Of a stretch of 64,000 nt of DNA, positions 46,912 to 59,000 are shown piece by piece. The notes under the pieces are model-generated. The model worked only from the letters and a program-made list of their open reading frames with translations, ran no database searches and had not been told where the DNA came from. Made by a program: the position numbers and the translations under genes. The DNA is from Sphagnum compactum (Eukaryota; Bryophyta; Sphagnopsida; Sphagnales): positions 7,595,495 through 7,659,494 of the forward strand of contig OZ234502.1 of NCBI GenBank assembly GCA_965153455.1, given 5' to 3'. Positions within the stretch are counted from its first letter, which is position 1; each line of letters begins with the position of its first letter.

Positions 46912-47650
46912 GTGCAGTACTTACAACAGGGGGCAAGAGACATAAAGACATTCTTTCGGAGTGGTGAAAAACCTGTCACTTGCTGCAGATGCATTCAAGG
47001 CACTTCTACTGATTGCATAGGTACCACAATGATCATGGTGGGAACACCATATCTGGTATTACCGTTAACAATTTTGAATTCTTTTTTGTTCCCATCAAAA
47101 ACTCCTCATCTCAAAGCAAAGAACTATGCAGCTATGCTTTCTGCACACGGGCATGCAGCTTCCACTGCACGATCAAGGGTACTTCAAACTCCTCATCTGA
47201 AACAAGACTATGCAGCTATGCTTTCTTCTGCACTTGTGCAGGCCTCTGCTGCAAGATCAAGGGTAGCCTTGTGCACTTGTGCATGCTTCTGCTGCAAGAT
47301 CAAGGGTACTTGAAACTCCTCATATCAAAAGCAAAAGACTATGCAGCTTTCTTCTGCACATGCACATATGCTTCTGCCCCAAGATCAAGGGTACTTGCAT
47401 CTATTTCTTTGAGATGATGATTGCTGCTAGTGCTATACAATTCATTCAACATCTGAATGAGAAACTACTTGCTTACAATCTTGATTCCCTGAGAGTTCAG
47501 AAATTTGAGAGACACTTGAAACCACCAAACTTCACAATCTCCAAACCAGAGACCCCCAAGTCAGCAGGCCGGCCTCTAACTAGAAGTTCTCACCATAAAC
47601 CCAACAGCACCATTTCTATGGAAAAGATTAGCCTCCATGCAGTAATGTGA
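46912..47650 (+). other. Unidentified frames with in-frame 87-bp repeats
   Basis: The + frame 46912-47313 contains two 29-residue units starting TPHLK (47101 and 47188). A third unit starts at 47315 in another frame after a 40-bp partial duplication. The frame 47279-47650 ends with a polar, protein-like tail (LNEKLLAYNLDSLRVQKFER, then KPETPKSAGRPLTRSS). Period 87 keeps the frame open. I recognise no family. This could be a decayed gene, a short transcript, or simply a repeat with open frames. Confidence 0.3.
47101..47396. repeat. Tandem repeat, 87-bp unit, about 3.4 copies
   Basis: Units begin ACTCCTCAT at 47101, 47188 and 47315 and end GATCAAGGGTA. Shared inner words are ACTATGCAGCTATGCTTTCT and CTTCTGCTGCAAGATCAAGG. 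Confidence 0.85.
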
Positions 47651-48487
47651 GCCTGGCAGCTCTGAATTTGTTTGGACTCCATTTACTTGTTTGCTACTTG
47701 GACTCTGGTATCTGTTGTGGTTGGGACAATTCAGATCCAATCTTGAAGTTTTTTTTGAACAAATCTGCAGCTCTGTTTTTCAATTTACACCTCTTTTAAG
47801 AGGGTTTGTTTTGGGGCAAACAAGGCTCCTTGCTGCTTGGAATTGAAGAGGTTCAAAACTTTCTGGATCCTTTAGGTATTTTCCAAATTCCAAATGTACT
47901 GCACCTTGCAGTTGAAGCTCATGTGAGAACTATGGATCTGACATTTTTCCTGTAACCAACAAGTGCCATCCCTCAGGGTCTTAACAACATTCCCATTCAG
48001 ACTGACTGACTTACAGGAAGGAAGGTGGAAGCTTGGGTTGAAGTTTGTTTCATTCTACAACTGTTTTGACACACAGATCTTGAGGTATCCAAAAATGAGT
48101 GTCAGAATATACTGGGGGTATACTTAAGGCTGTTAACAGAAGATCCCTCTTGCCCTCCAACTGAGATCAATGATGAAAAATCCTACAGTTTTGAGGGAAC
48201 TTGTGGATTGAGTCTTGAATAAGGTCTTCATTTCATGAATTGACAAAACAGTGATAAATGCATTGCATTCTGTGTACCCAACACTTCTAGGACACAAAAA
48301 TTATTGCATCTAGTATATATCTACAAAGGTAAATATTTTTTACAAGAGATCACTACCAAAAGGATTAAATGGAAATTCCTCTTGTTCCCACCACAAAAAA
48401 AAAAAGACGGGGAGAAATGGAAAAGACAAAGTCCCAACTGAATTGCTGACAGCTAGTAGTTAAAAGGCTTATACTGAAGTAGTTCAC
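47651..48487. other. 3' flank of the C2-domain gene
   Basis: No gene recognised; it probably contains the 3' untranslated region of the minus-strand gene ending at 48488. Confidence 0.4.
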
Positions 48488-51008
48488 TTAACAGGAACCA
48501 CCCACAGCAACTGCAGTGGCAAGAACAAACACCTGGGCTAACTGAACTAGAATTATGGCAGATGCTTCTGCCACCACCACTGTTGCAGCAAGTGCACTTC
48601 GTCTCTTGCTATGTCTTCTTCCATCCTTGGCGGATCCACCATTACTTGTCTCTGGTTGTTTCCAGGGCTCCTGGTTGATTTTACTGGACTTGACACTCTT
48701 TCTGTGATGGGATTTTTTGCCTGGTTGTTTCCCCTGCTCGAATTGAATTGGTCCTGCTGGGGAATTGTTTTGGGGATGCTTGTCAAGTCTAATACGGTTG
48801 TCAGATGGCACGCTTTGGCTTGTTGCTGGAGTGCCAGCCAAGTAGTAAGTAAGTTTGTCTTCAGGATGATATGAACTGATTCCTTTTGGAATATTGAAGT
48901 CTGATTGGTAGGTTGTAGGGTATACTGCAGGGTACCCTGTCACTGGAGCTGAATCAAACTGAGACACTACTTGTACAGCCGGGTAGCCCATTGGTGCTGG
49001 AGACAGTACAGGGAAGGAGAAACTCAAGTTCTCAACTCCATTAGTATGGTTCTCAGGAGAGCTTTGATCTGATGGAGTGGCAGCCCACCTTCTTGTTGTT
49101 GCCATTTCACCAATTGAAGTTGGCTTTTTCTCTTTGGAGAGGGGGGAAGGCAGCTTAGAGGTAGACCTTCTTTCCTGTTCAAAATTAAAGGAAAAAGGCT
49201 TGTATCAGTTGTCAAAGCAAGTCCATCTCTCCACACAAGCTTGTGAAACCAATTCAAACTACCATGTTGATCTGTGAGTGTTCAGTACTCATTTGAGATG
49301 ATTTAACACAAAAGGGAAAGTTCAAAGAACAGGATGTTCATTGGCATGTCATCTGTGGTAGTGCCATATTCATCAGATTTGGATCACAGCTTGTGTCAAA
49401 TCTTAAGGGGTGAACACTTCTGCTCAAGAGAAGTCAACACCTTCTACAGATGTACACAACCAAGATAAGGTGATTACAAATTTGGTTCCTGAAACATGAC
49501 TGTGAGGGCCAAAGTCCATGAGTGTGCAAACCAAGAAAATTCATCAATAGAGTGCCCAGAAATCTATTTGTGCAGTACCTTTGGTTCAAAGGTCAATTGA
49601 ACTTCAATTTCTCCTTGGGTTTTGGAAGTGTTTGGGCGCATTACATCGTAAAGTGCACTTGTCTTTTTCTTGGAGAAAACCTGCTGCAAACCTATCCTGG
49701 ATTCACAAGTATCATGTGTCAATGAGCCAGCACACAATGGGAACATGTTGCCATCTTCCTTTGATTGATAGCAAATTGTACAAATGAGATAGAATCAAGC
49801 CTAGCTGGACAAAATGCAGATGAAGTGCATCCCAGGATCCCCAACACAAATAACCAAATAACCAAATAACCAAAGGATTTCACATCCTAACATCTTGTTG
49901 ATTGTTTCAAGTCTGCAATGCACTGATGAAGGTGATTTTAACTGATTTTCCTGCAATCTGAAATTTTCCCACTTTATATGAAGTAACCTTTGCCCAGGTT
50001 TGTGGGTGGGCAATGTTGAGCTGTACCAGATTATTCCTATCTTGTTGTCTTTGAATGTGTTCTTGTTGTAAAGTTCTATGCACAAATCCATTGGGCTGTT
50101 GTCCAAGATGTTGAACTTGAAGGTTTGATTCCAGATGGGATCTGAGCCTTGATCTGCATCAAATGCAAACACACCCAAAAAATGTTAAACTGAGCTGAGC
50201 TGACCTTCATAAAAAAGCCAAGACTTTTGATATGCACTTGTTTTGGAGTGGAAGTTCTCCTATGAGGATTCAAGAGAAAACTAGACAAGAAAACAAAGGT
50301 GAGTCATGTTTGTGGGACTGTAAGTATCCAAAAGTATGGCATATGCATGCGGTTAGTTCCTCTATTTGCAAGAAACCATTATACAGGCAGGATTGAAATT
50401 GTTTGCAATCCAAGAGTGAAGCAGCTGGAGGTCCCCTGAGCTGCAAATTTCTTGCTGTGGAGACAATATTACCTTTTGCAGTTAAGCTCTTATGTGCCTG
50501 TGCCCCACAAGTGATGATAGCATAGGGGTCTGCCTTGCCTAATCCTGCATGTAGCAAAGCAAAGATTCAGTCAAAGTACCAACAGTGTTTGTAATCCGAC
50601 ATGCTTGTAGAGAGAGAGAGAGAGAGAGAGAGAGGCCTAGAACATCCTGATAGCGATCAATCAGCATTCTGGGGAATTGAATTACATGAAACAAAGGCGG
50701 GGAAGACCTAATTTAGGGACTTCATCATGACTGCCATATTGCTACTGTGGATTGCTCAATTTCAGTTGTCATGTCGAGAGTCTGAATGGGTTTCTCTCAT
50801 GACCCTAATAACTCTGGACCCTAAACCCTTCTCTTTGTGCTAAACGAAGAACTGCGCCTGCAAAATAAGGAGCTAGACTACGTCGCAATTGCAATCGGGC
50901 GGACTGCTATGGGTTTGAAAGATTCAACGAAGTACCTAATATTTCATCACCCCTGATTCCCTGAGCTCTGATCAGCTCCACAACAAGGGTACCCAAGAGT
51001 GCAGCCAT
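48488..51008 (-). CDS. C2-domain protein, elicitor-responsive/16-kDa phloem protein-like, with long tail
   Basis: Plant small-C2 protein, a family of phospholipid-binding, often Ca2+-responsive proteins. Five exons join in frame: 50936-51008 (ATG at 51008), 50473-50544, 50027-50153, 49579-49696 and 48488-49174, with GT...AG introns of 319-404 bp; 358 residues. The C2 domain covers about residues 5-130: MAALLGTLVVELIRAQGI, GLGKADPYAIITCG (Asp30), DQGSDPIWNQTF (49-60), ELYNKNTFKDNKIG (75-88) and QGEIEVQLTFEP at its end. Loop 3 has Asn/Lys where Ca-binding Asp residues usually stand. Exon 5 adds a ~228-residue tail: basic/Ser-rich, two GYPAV motifs (as in SRC2-like proteins), a basic RRHSKRRS, then a ~33-residue hydrophobic segment and a GGSC end. 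This suggests membrane anchoring. Exon choice is supported by continuous domain sequence; exact tail function is unknown. Confidence 0.9.
50609..50634. repeat. (AG)n microsatellite in intron 1 of the C2 gene
   Basis: About 13 AG dinucleotides within intron 1 (50545-50935). Confidence 0.9.
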
Positions 51009-52382
51009 GGTCTCCGGCATGAAGTTTGAACAAATTTCCAAGTTAGACGGCTGAAGACCTTGGATCGATGTCGAATATTGGAAGACTCTTGAACTTTTGC
51101 AACCTAAGCCAGTCTACCCAATACAATACTACTTTCAGAGCCTCCCGTTCGATCAACGAACTAGAGAATCAATCACATCAAACACAATTAGAAGGAAGCT
51201 CCCCAGGCTACAATTGTTGCATAAAATTGAAGAAGTTTTCAGAAACTGTTAGACGGAGAGTTGCTGCAAAATCAAGTACGCAGTTGGTTCGCATGATCGA
51301 GTAGAGCTCTCGACTTGCTTGCTTCTCTCAATGCTACTGCCGCAGAATCACTCACTTCACGTCAGCATGAGGATCATATCAGGAAACAAGTGAAGCTGGC
51401 GATTTCATTACATGATGACTTGCAAGGTGCAGCCGAGATAGAGTTTATACAACACCCAAAAAGTCCAAGACACGGGGTCTGCGTAAGCTGAAGCGCCTGG
51501 AAGCTATCCTCAACCCTAGGCCCCGACACAAAATTTTCCACACAAAAAGTCACGAGGCATAACCCTGGTGGGGCCTTCAACTTGTCATGGGCTAAGTTTG
51601 CTGCAAACGTATGCACGCGTAAAATCATCCCCATACAAATAAATTGAATGGTCTCCCCAATCTCATTCTTTCCGGTGTACTTGAAGCAGGCGATTTCTGA
51701 GAGAGACCGCGTCACCTGGGCAAAATCTTCTTCCCTGGTACCTTGTAGTTTACGAAAGTGGGTTTCACGTGCAACGAGGTGCTAGTGGGCGACTACAAGC
51801 GAAGATTGTGCTGCGCCGGGAATCGAGGAAGTAGGACTTCGGGAGGCAGTCGGGACCGACCGCAGCCTTTCTCTCCAATTCATCTTCTCCGTCGCTGCGC
51901 ATTGCAGCGCGCTGAAACACGCGTCCGACTGTTACACTGTTTTTCTTTGTTTTGCAGCAATGCGAGCCTCCCAAGGCAGATTTCGACTTAACTCGCGACA
52001 GTTTTTTTTGCAGGACCATTAATTGTGTGGCCTATATACAGGCGTGTGGCGACAAATTTCGCCCAATTTGGCGAATCTTTTTTTAAAAAACAGGGATTTT
52101 TCGCCAGAAATTTGGATCATTATCGCCTTTTGGTGATTTTTCGCCAAAATAAAATAAAATAAAACTCCTCCAACAGTGTCACCCAGGTGTCCGGCTTCCT
52201 CATCAATGTCTCTGCACAATGTTTTTTTCCTTTTTGTGACGACAAAAAAAACCCAGTGAGAGTATTCCGGGAAATATAGTTTTGGTGATCACTCATTAAT
52301 GCGCTGGTCACAATAGCCATGGCAGCTGCTGTCCCTCCCCCAATAGCCAATGCACCCTTCCTTCCACAACATGGCACACTAA
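51009..52382. promoter_or_regulatory. 5' flank of the C2-domain gene
   Basis: Probable 5' untranslated and promoter region. 51770-51930 is GC-rich (CGCGC, GTCGGGACC words). 52040-52150 has several TTTCGCC/GGCGAA words and TTTTTCGCCA twice, like the block upstream of the glycosyltransferase gene. Frames on both strands here have no domain. Confidence 0.35.
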
Positions 52383-52600
52383 AGTTGCATTCACACTTGG
52401 TGTTAGGGACTCCAGTGCTGAGTCCCCTAACACCATGCTAGTCATTTAGGACTTACACCTACTTAACCTACCGTGAACATTTTATGCTATGTTAACATTT
52501 ACTTAACATTAAGCTATCGCCCATTTAACATTAGGTGCCACCTAGGATGCCACCTAGATTTTCATTTAACACGGACGTGACATCAAGTGTGAATGCCACC
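52383..52600. mobile_element. MITE with TTCACACTTG inverted ends, ~218 bp
   Basis: The left end reads GTTGCATTCACACTTGGTGT and the reverse-complemented right end GGTGGCATTCACACTTGATG. The interior is AT-rich with repeated TTAACATT words. No clear target duplication. A strong hairpin lies just inside the left end (52399-52434). Confidence 0.7.
52399..52434. repeat. 36-nt hairpin inside the MITE
   Basis: GGTGTTAGGGACTC pairs with GAGTCCCCTAACACC (one bulged base), with a 7-nt loop CAGTGCT. Confidence 0.85.
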
Positions 52601-54218
52601 ATAACATGGACCAACTCTTTTGGGGGAGGCAGGGGAGGGGGGGGAGTAACCAAAAGGCCACATTGATTCACCTTTTTGGCGAAAATTCCCCTTTTTTCAA
52701 AAATAAGTCTCCAAAATTCCACCCTTTTTTTTCTTTATTTTGGAGAGTGTGTTGTCACAGGTCTGCCCAATAGCTACTGTTTTAATGGTCTTGTAAAAAG
52801 AAAGTTGCCAATGAAGTTGAAATCTGTCTGGAAATATGATGACTTTGGGCCTTTTTTTTAAAAATACTTTGTACAAGTTGCACCCCTTAGTTTTGTCGTT
52901 AGGTGACTAATTTTTGCCACAAAAAAAAAGCTGATAGTCTTCTTACATACTATGGAATGGTCAAGCTCTTGCCCATTATGTTCGGTAAGTCACCAGGGGA
53001 GCTTGGCAATGCACCCAACTTACATAATGGGTAAGGCCGAGACCATTCAATGGCATCAAGGTCTGGAGTGGCAGATTCAACAAACCCTTTTTTTAAAAAT
53101 CATGTTCGATAGATATTTTGGTCACTGTTATGGGTGCATGATCATCACCAGAAGATTATGTCATATAATGTGGTCAAGAAAATGACATAATTTCTGTCAC
53201 CCCAGACCTTACTGCAAGCATCTAGGTATCTATACTTGACCATTTCCTCATCTCATCCATACATGGATGGATGAATGGATGTCTAATGACCAGTGCCTGA
53301 ACCATTTCATCATGGAATTGTTCATATGTAGCAGCTTCTGTCATATAATGTGAGCAGTTGGACTAAAGAAAACAGGCAGTATGCCTAATTGTCACTAGGG
53401 TGAGATTCTGCCCTTCACCCAAAGCTTCTTAGGGTCAGTTGCTCTTTTGAAATGCATACAACCGGCACATAGAATATGAAGAGGTCCAACCCATATTTTA
53501 CTGGCATTGGAAAATAGAGTGACTTTGGAGGGTTTCAAGTCAGAAGTGAGAAAATTTTAGTAAGAATAGTCAAATTCATATACCGACATGCTTGGCTGAG
53601 TTCAACACACAATTGTTGAATTATTTATTTATTTAATTTAAAATTTGAGATTCAACATATGAGTTTTAAATTTTGGACTTTTTGTCCCGCAAGGATTTTA
53701 GGTATTAAATGCATAGTCAATAGAGTTATCCATAAAGTCACCCACTCTTCACTCTCTTTTTCACCCCCAATCAGTGATTTTTTTTGGCAACAAATCGTCA
53801 AAGGCAACATAAATTTAGCCCTTGTGACAAAGCCATTATAAAATTGGGAAATTTTTTTGGAGGAAATTGCTAGATCCTCCTGGCAACAAGTGGTCAAATT
53901 GTAACCTTTCCAATAAGAAAAACCCTAAAGTCGTCATCTTCATTGTCAATCTTGTTTTTTGTTCGTCAATAGCATTTCCAACATTTAAGAGCTTTTTGCC
54001 ACCAGAGCTCTTGCATTTGAATCATAGTTGCTTCCAACAGGCGATCTACATCCAATGCCATATCACCAAAAGTAATCGATTTGATGACATTTTGAAAATG
54101 CCAGCTGCTTTGGGTGCATCATAAATTTTTAGAAAACATTGTAATTTGCACAGTGACGATAATTTTATTTGTAAAATCGAATTTTGTTTCATGTTTGCTT
54201 GGCTGTTAACGTTGGAAT
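52601..54218. other. Intergenic, no gene recognised
   Basis: Homopolymer runs (52620-52740), a hairpin (52955-53048), GGATGGATGAATGGATG near 53265-53282 and AT-rich DNA. Frames are short and without domain. Confidence 0.45.
52955..53048. repeat. 94-nt hairpin
   Basis: Outer arms GAATGGTC/GACCATTC, then CTTGCCCATTATGT pairing with ACATAATGGGTAAG, then GTAAGT with ACTTAC, with small internal loops. It could be a tiny MITE or a transcribed hairpin. Confidence 0.8.
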
Positions 54219-54480
54219 CCTACTACACTACATTATGTTCGAATTCTACGACACTATGTTGCGAGCTCCACTATGCTACGAGTCCTACTGCACTGCATTG
54301 TGTTCCACTACAAGCTCTGTTATGCTGCAAGCTCTGTTGCACTATGAGTTCTATTGCAACTTTGTTGTGCTGCACTAGGCTACAACTTTGTTGTGTTGCA
54401 TTGTGAACTCTATTGTGCTGCACTATGAGTTTTGTTACATTGTGCATTGAGTTTTGTTGCGAATTCTACTATGCATCAAG
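54219..54480. repeat. Degenerate CTRYGYTGC-type short repeat
   Basis: Chains of CTACACTA, CTATGCTACGAG, CTCTGTTGCACTATGAG and similar words. It creates Cys/Leu-rich + frames (54146-54406, 54184-54378) that I regard as repeat artefacts. Confidence 0.7.
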
Positions 54481-54493
54481 CTTCGTTGATCCT

Positions 54494-55130
54494 AGCTCTA
54501 ATAACTTACACACACAAAAACAACAATTAACAAGAGCAAAATTGCACACATAGAAACAAGAATGAACAGGAAGAAACTACACACACATGAATATAAGAGG
54601 AGTAGAACCCCAGAACCTCACAAAACTTCAGCACCTTGAGAAACACGTGAGCAAGCAAGAAAACATTAGAAGAGTTGTGTCAAAGCATGACATTACTCAC
54701 TTGAACTAGTTTCGCCACGCATCTTGCTTTGCTAATCCTAGTTCTTAAAACTTGCACCCATAGAAATGACAACGAATAAAAGCAAGATTACACACACAAA
54801 AATAACGATAAACAGGAGCAAGACCACACACACACAAAACAATGATAAATAGGAGTAAGACCGCACGCACACAAAAACAAGAGGTGCAAGACCCTTAGAG
54901 CTTCATAGAACTTCACCACTTCGAGAAACATGTGGTCAAGCCGAATAACATTAGGAAAGTTGGGTTAGGGCATGCCCTTGCTCACTTAAAGAAAATGATG
55001 AGCTTGATGCATTCCAACGTGTGCTAAGCTGAGCCACGCATGAAGCTTTCCCCTTCTTGGCTTCTGGAACCTACACACACAAACAATAACAAACAAGAGC
55101 AAGGCCGCACACAAAACAACAAATAAACTT
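54494..55130. repeat. Diverged tandem duplication, ~240 bp, about 2.5 copies
   Basis: Units start with CTAGCTCTAATAACTTACAC (about 54498) and CTAGTTCTTAAAACTTGCAC (about 54738), and a partial third near 55056. Each has ACACACAAAA, AAACAGGAGCAAGA-like words, then CTTCA.CACCTTGAGAAACA and CATTAG.A.AGTTG. Confidence 0.65.
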
Positions 55131-56091
55131 TAGTATTGTGGTCATGCTTGCCAAGTTAATGCCCTTGTCTTTTACATAACACAAGACCTTGGAAGTGAAA
55201 CCAAACTTCTCGAGCATGGTCTTCAATTACCTTGCCAACTCTACTCTTGTAGTGTCATTGGCCTCAAAAATGCCTACTGTAACATGATGTGGCTTCCAAT
55301 TTGCTAAAAGAAAATTTACAACAAGAGCAAAAGTATCTTGCTACCCCCTACCCATTCATAAATCAAATGTTGTTATAACTATAGGTGTGGCATTAAGCAA
55401 AGGTTAAACATGAAACTTTAAACAATGTGCAATCATGTTTGGAAGGATTTTAGCAAATAATGTCTTTCAAGAAGGAAAAACCACTTCGGGATCCAACCTC
55501 AAAGCTGACCTCTGCATCCACACATTTTCACATGTGCTTAAGGGGAAGAACCCTTTAGCCATTAGCAACACCAAGTCTTCTAGAAATAACTTTTGAATTT
55601 CAGCTTGTTTCTTGTAAAGAGTTTTGCTCACAAAAAAAGCAAAAATAACACCAAATGTTATTTTGGACCATTTCTTGGCTAGCTACATGGCCCTAAAGAG
55701 GGCATCATCTGCTCTCCGAAATGTTGTTTGCAACAACTTGGTCAACATATGCAATTACGAGCTCAAGATGTTCAACTTCAACGTGCCTTTTCATGGAACG
55801 AGTCCCAAATGAGGTGTTGTAAGCAATGATCCCCCTTTTTTCTTTAGTTTTCTTTTCAATCAAGGAAAGAGGGACAACATTAGAAAAACATATTGTAGGC
55901 TATTTTTAGGAAGTGCAAGGCTCAAAAATTGTTAACATGTTTTTTTTACAATAGCCATGATGGGTGGCCAAACATCTAGAACAAACCAATTGATGTATTC
56001 CCCCTCTCTTTTGTTGGTTTCTAGTTATTGTGTGTTGTCTTTCATTTGCCTCTCCACTGGCTTCTTGTTTGATTTCTTGATTTGATAACAT
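55100..56091 (-). pseudogene. hAT transposase fragment
   Basis: From 56091 downward on the minus strand: CSRCLATHH (finger cysteines), later RSMKRHVEVEHLEL, then KLFLEDLVLLMAKGFFPLS, then CENVWMQRSALRLDPEVVFP. Next come TPIVITTFDLWMGRG, QDTFALVVNFLLANWKPHHV, TVGIFEANDTTRVEL and KVLCYVKDKG. The DLWM...VGIFEA...VKDxG order is that of the hAT catalytic core. Several stops and frame changes; the C-terminal part is missing. It is a different copy from 22626-23260 and better preserved in the core. Confidence 0.8.
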
Positions 56092-59000
56092 CTTTGCAAC
56101 ATATTTCTATGACCTACCTACTGGTCACTTTTCCATTGGTTTCAAAATGGTTTTAGTTAAAACAATACATAATGCAATTTCTCTTTCCTCACTTGTGACT
56201 TTCTTGAAGATAAAAAGTAAGTGTATTTTGATACAACTTTTGATTTTCCATCTTTCATTAAACATTCAACAAAATCCTTGCAAAATCCAAGTTCTAAACC
56301 AACAAAATATTTCTACAACAATTATTCACATCACTCCATCTTGTTTTTATCAAAACAAAATTTAGAAACAAAACATAATTTAACACAATTTTAGAGAGTA
56401 AGAGGCTTGGAAAGTTGATGGTAGTTCAAGAAAGAATCTGGCATGAGTTCTTTCTTGTTTTCAAGAATAGAAGATTTAAAATGGATGAATAGTCTTTTAC
56501 ATCCATGTATTATAAAATAATAATTGACAAAAAAATTATATTAAATTTTTTTAATCAAAAAAGTTAAAAACATAATGCTAAAATGAAATATTCAAAATCA
56601 ATTAAATATTCAACATTGAATTGTCGAAACAACCAAGGTACTACAATATTTGTCTTCCACCCTAACATTTGAATGTGTTTTGCACCTTTGATTTCCCAGG
56701 TTTTTTATATTGTTGTTAGAACAAAATGCATCCTAATTTGGTCACTATTGACCATAAGGAATGGAGGAATAAAATATATTTTTTTTATATAGGCTATGTA
56801 TAGATATATCATGTTGTGACCTTGTTCATGTCAATTTGTTAATGTTTTGTTAAATGTTGTGGTTGCCATGTAAAAAGACCAATTCATGTAATGTTTTGAC
56901 AATTGTTTAGTCCATTATTTAGTGACAATAAATCCTCCATATTCATTACAAAAAATCTTAGGAACAATGGATTTTATCATACCTTTTAAAATTGGCTGAA
57001 TTATAGAAGTAATTAAGTGTTGTCCAAAATTTATCATATTCCCCAACATTGTGACAAGTTCATCTTGAAATGTAAAATGCTCCTCTAGGATTAGTAGATG
57101 TTACTCCAAATGTTTTACAACTACACCTTGTTGGGTTGTTTGAATATAATTTGGAATGCGTTTTCCCTTAGATGTAAACCAAGTCCACAAGTTATTTCTA
57201 ACTAGTTTTTTATACGGACTTGCAACTTCTAGGCTTTGATAAATAGTTCACAAATAATTAACAATAGTAGAATTTGCATCATATTTGTGAATTACTAACA
57301 TTATGAGTGTTCATGAATGTGGTTAAAATCAGATTATATATAGTCCTCTTGATTTTTGACATTTGGGTTCATTTCCATCTTGGTTGTCTACACCTTCCCT
57401 TCACCCTCCTTTTGTTTGATTTGTTTTTCAAAGTGTAAATTTGCTACAAATTTTGGTGTCCAAATGGTGTTTTTTAACATTTTTTTGCTTGAATCCTTTT
57501 GCTTGATTGGCATCTCATTGAACTAGTAAACTTTTCTTTGCAAAGCTCACTCTTGTTCTACACTTGTGATAATCTTGAATAGTCTAGTGAAAAAACTTTG
57601 TTATAGTTTTTCAATCACCATTTTCACTCTCAAATGCATATACATCAAAACAAAACAAAGTATGGCACAAAACTTATGATATCATCTTCATCTTTTAGTT
57701 TGAACCTCCTGCATCCTCACCACATGTTTTGCAAACAAAACTTTCCAAAAGGGTTACAAAATACTAATAAACAAAATTTAAAACTAAAATTTCAAAAAAT
57801 CAATAAGTAATTTTAGTTTATGTTGATATAAAATGTATATACATATACCTATTTGGTTATATAGCATTGTCAAATATAATTTTTTTTGAATCATATTCTA
57901 CCAAAATTCCATTTTCAAAAATTAAATAATTATTCAGCATTCGAGCACCCAAACAAAAAAATTACTACAACAACTAACCTTGGATGTGAAAATGTTTTTG
58001 TAAGATCACACACTAAGCATTGTTGGATATGCTATAAGGCATTTAAGACAACATTTGTCAACAGTGTTTCAAATGGCTTCAAGACATTGAAAGGCACTTT
58101 AAATGAAGGTTCAAAGGAGAAGGTCCAACAAAATGGATCAACCTTATTGGTTGGGAGCCCTAAATTGGAGCTAAGGCCTTCAAATGAGGGTCCAAATCCA
58201 ATTCAAGCCAATTTGAGTTGGCATTTACATGGTGTCATTTTGGAAGGAAATTCAATTGATTTGGACCAAATAATGAAGCTAAAAAAAAAGTTCATGGTTT
58301 GAAAAACCAAGATGTAAGCTAGGGTCGAAGGTTGTTTATTTCATAGTTTTCATTCTTTTTCATTATTATTTTTTTTCATTTGTTTTTTAAGTTGAAATTG
58401 TGCATGAATGGAAAACATTTTTTGAATTGAAGATATTGTCAAAAGCACATCCACCACTCCTTTTTTGTGCACATTTAGTGGGACATGATTGGATTCATAG
58501 ATCTACACAAGTTTGTTATTTAAAGAGCTACATTTTCAACCTTTGCAAGTGCATAAAATGAAAGTGTTTTAGAAATGCGGATAAGTAGTTTTGATCATGA
58601 AGGGTTGAAACACCCATTTTCACAAGTTGAAAAAGATTTGAATTTATAAGAATGTTTAAACTGACTCCCCTTTCCAAAAAGGGAGCAACAAGGAAAAAGG
58701 CGGTTGTAGTTAAAGATGACAAAGGAAAATCAGAAAATGAAAAGGTTGGAAAATTTTGGTTGAATGGTGAAATATTATATCTGATCATACTGCATGGTAA
58801 AAATGGAACTTAAATTTGCCAAAAATGTAAAGAAACAAGGTAAATTTTAGGTTACTTAAAACCATAATTGTGTTTGTTTTGATAAAAAAATAAAAAAATA
58901 TTCTTTTCAGACTTGAAACTTTTTACTTTAAAAAAAAAAGTAAAGTACCCAAAAAAAATGCAAGAAAAAAACAACATGAGAAAAATGAAGAGGAAAAAAT

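Noticed and set aside
48611-48874. 87-codon plus-strand frame with hydrophobic stretches
   Set aside because: Antisense shadow of the last exon of the C2 gene.
54146-54406. Cys- and Leu-rich frames suggestive of a small secreted peptide
   Set aside because: Produced by the CTRYGYTGC repeat; no signal peptide pattern and no conserved Cys spacing.
57886-58302. 138-codon plus-strand frame
   Set aside because: Open and moderately protein-like, but no domain, splice sites or neighbours support it; left as intergenic.
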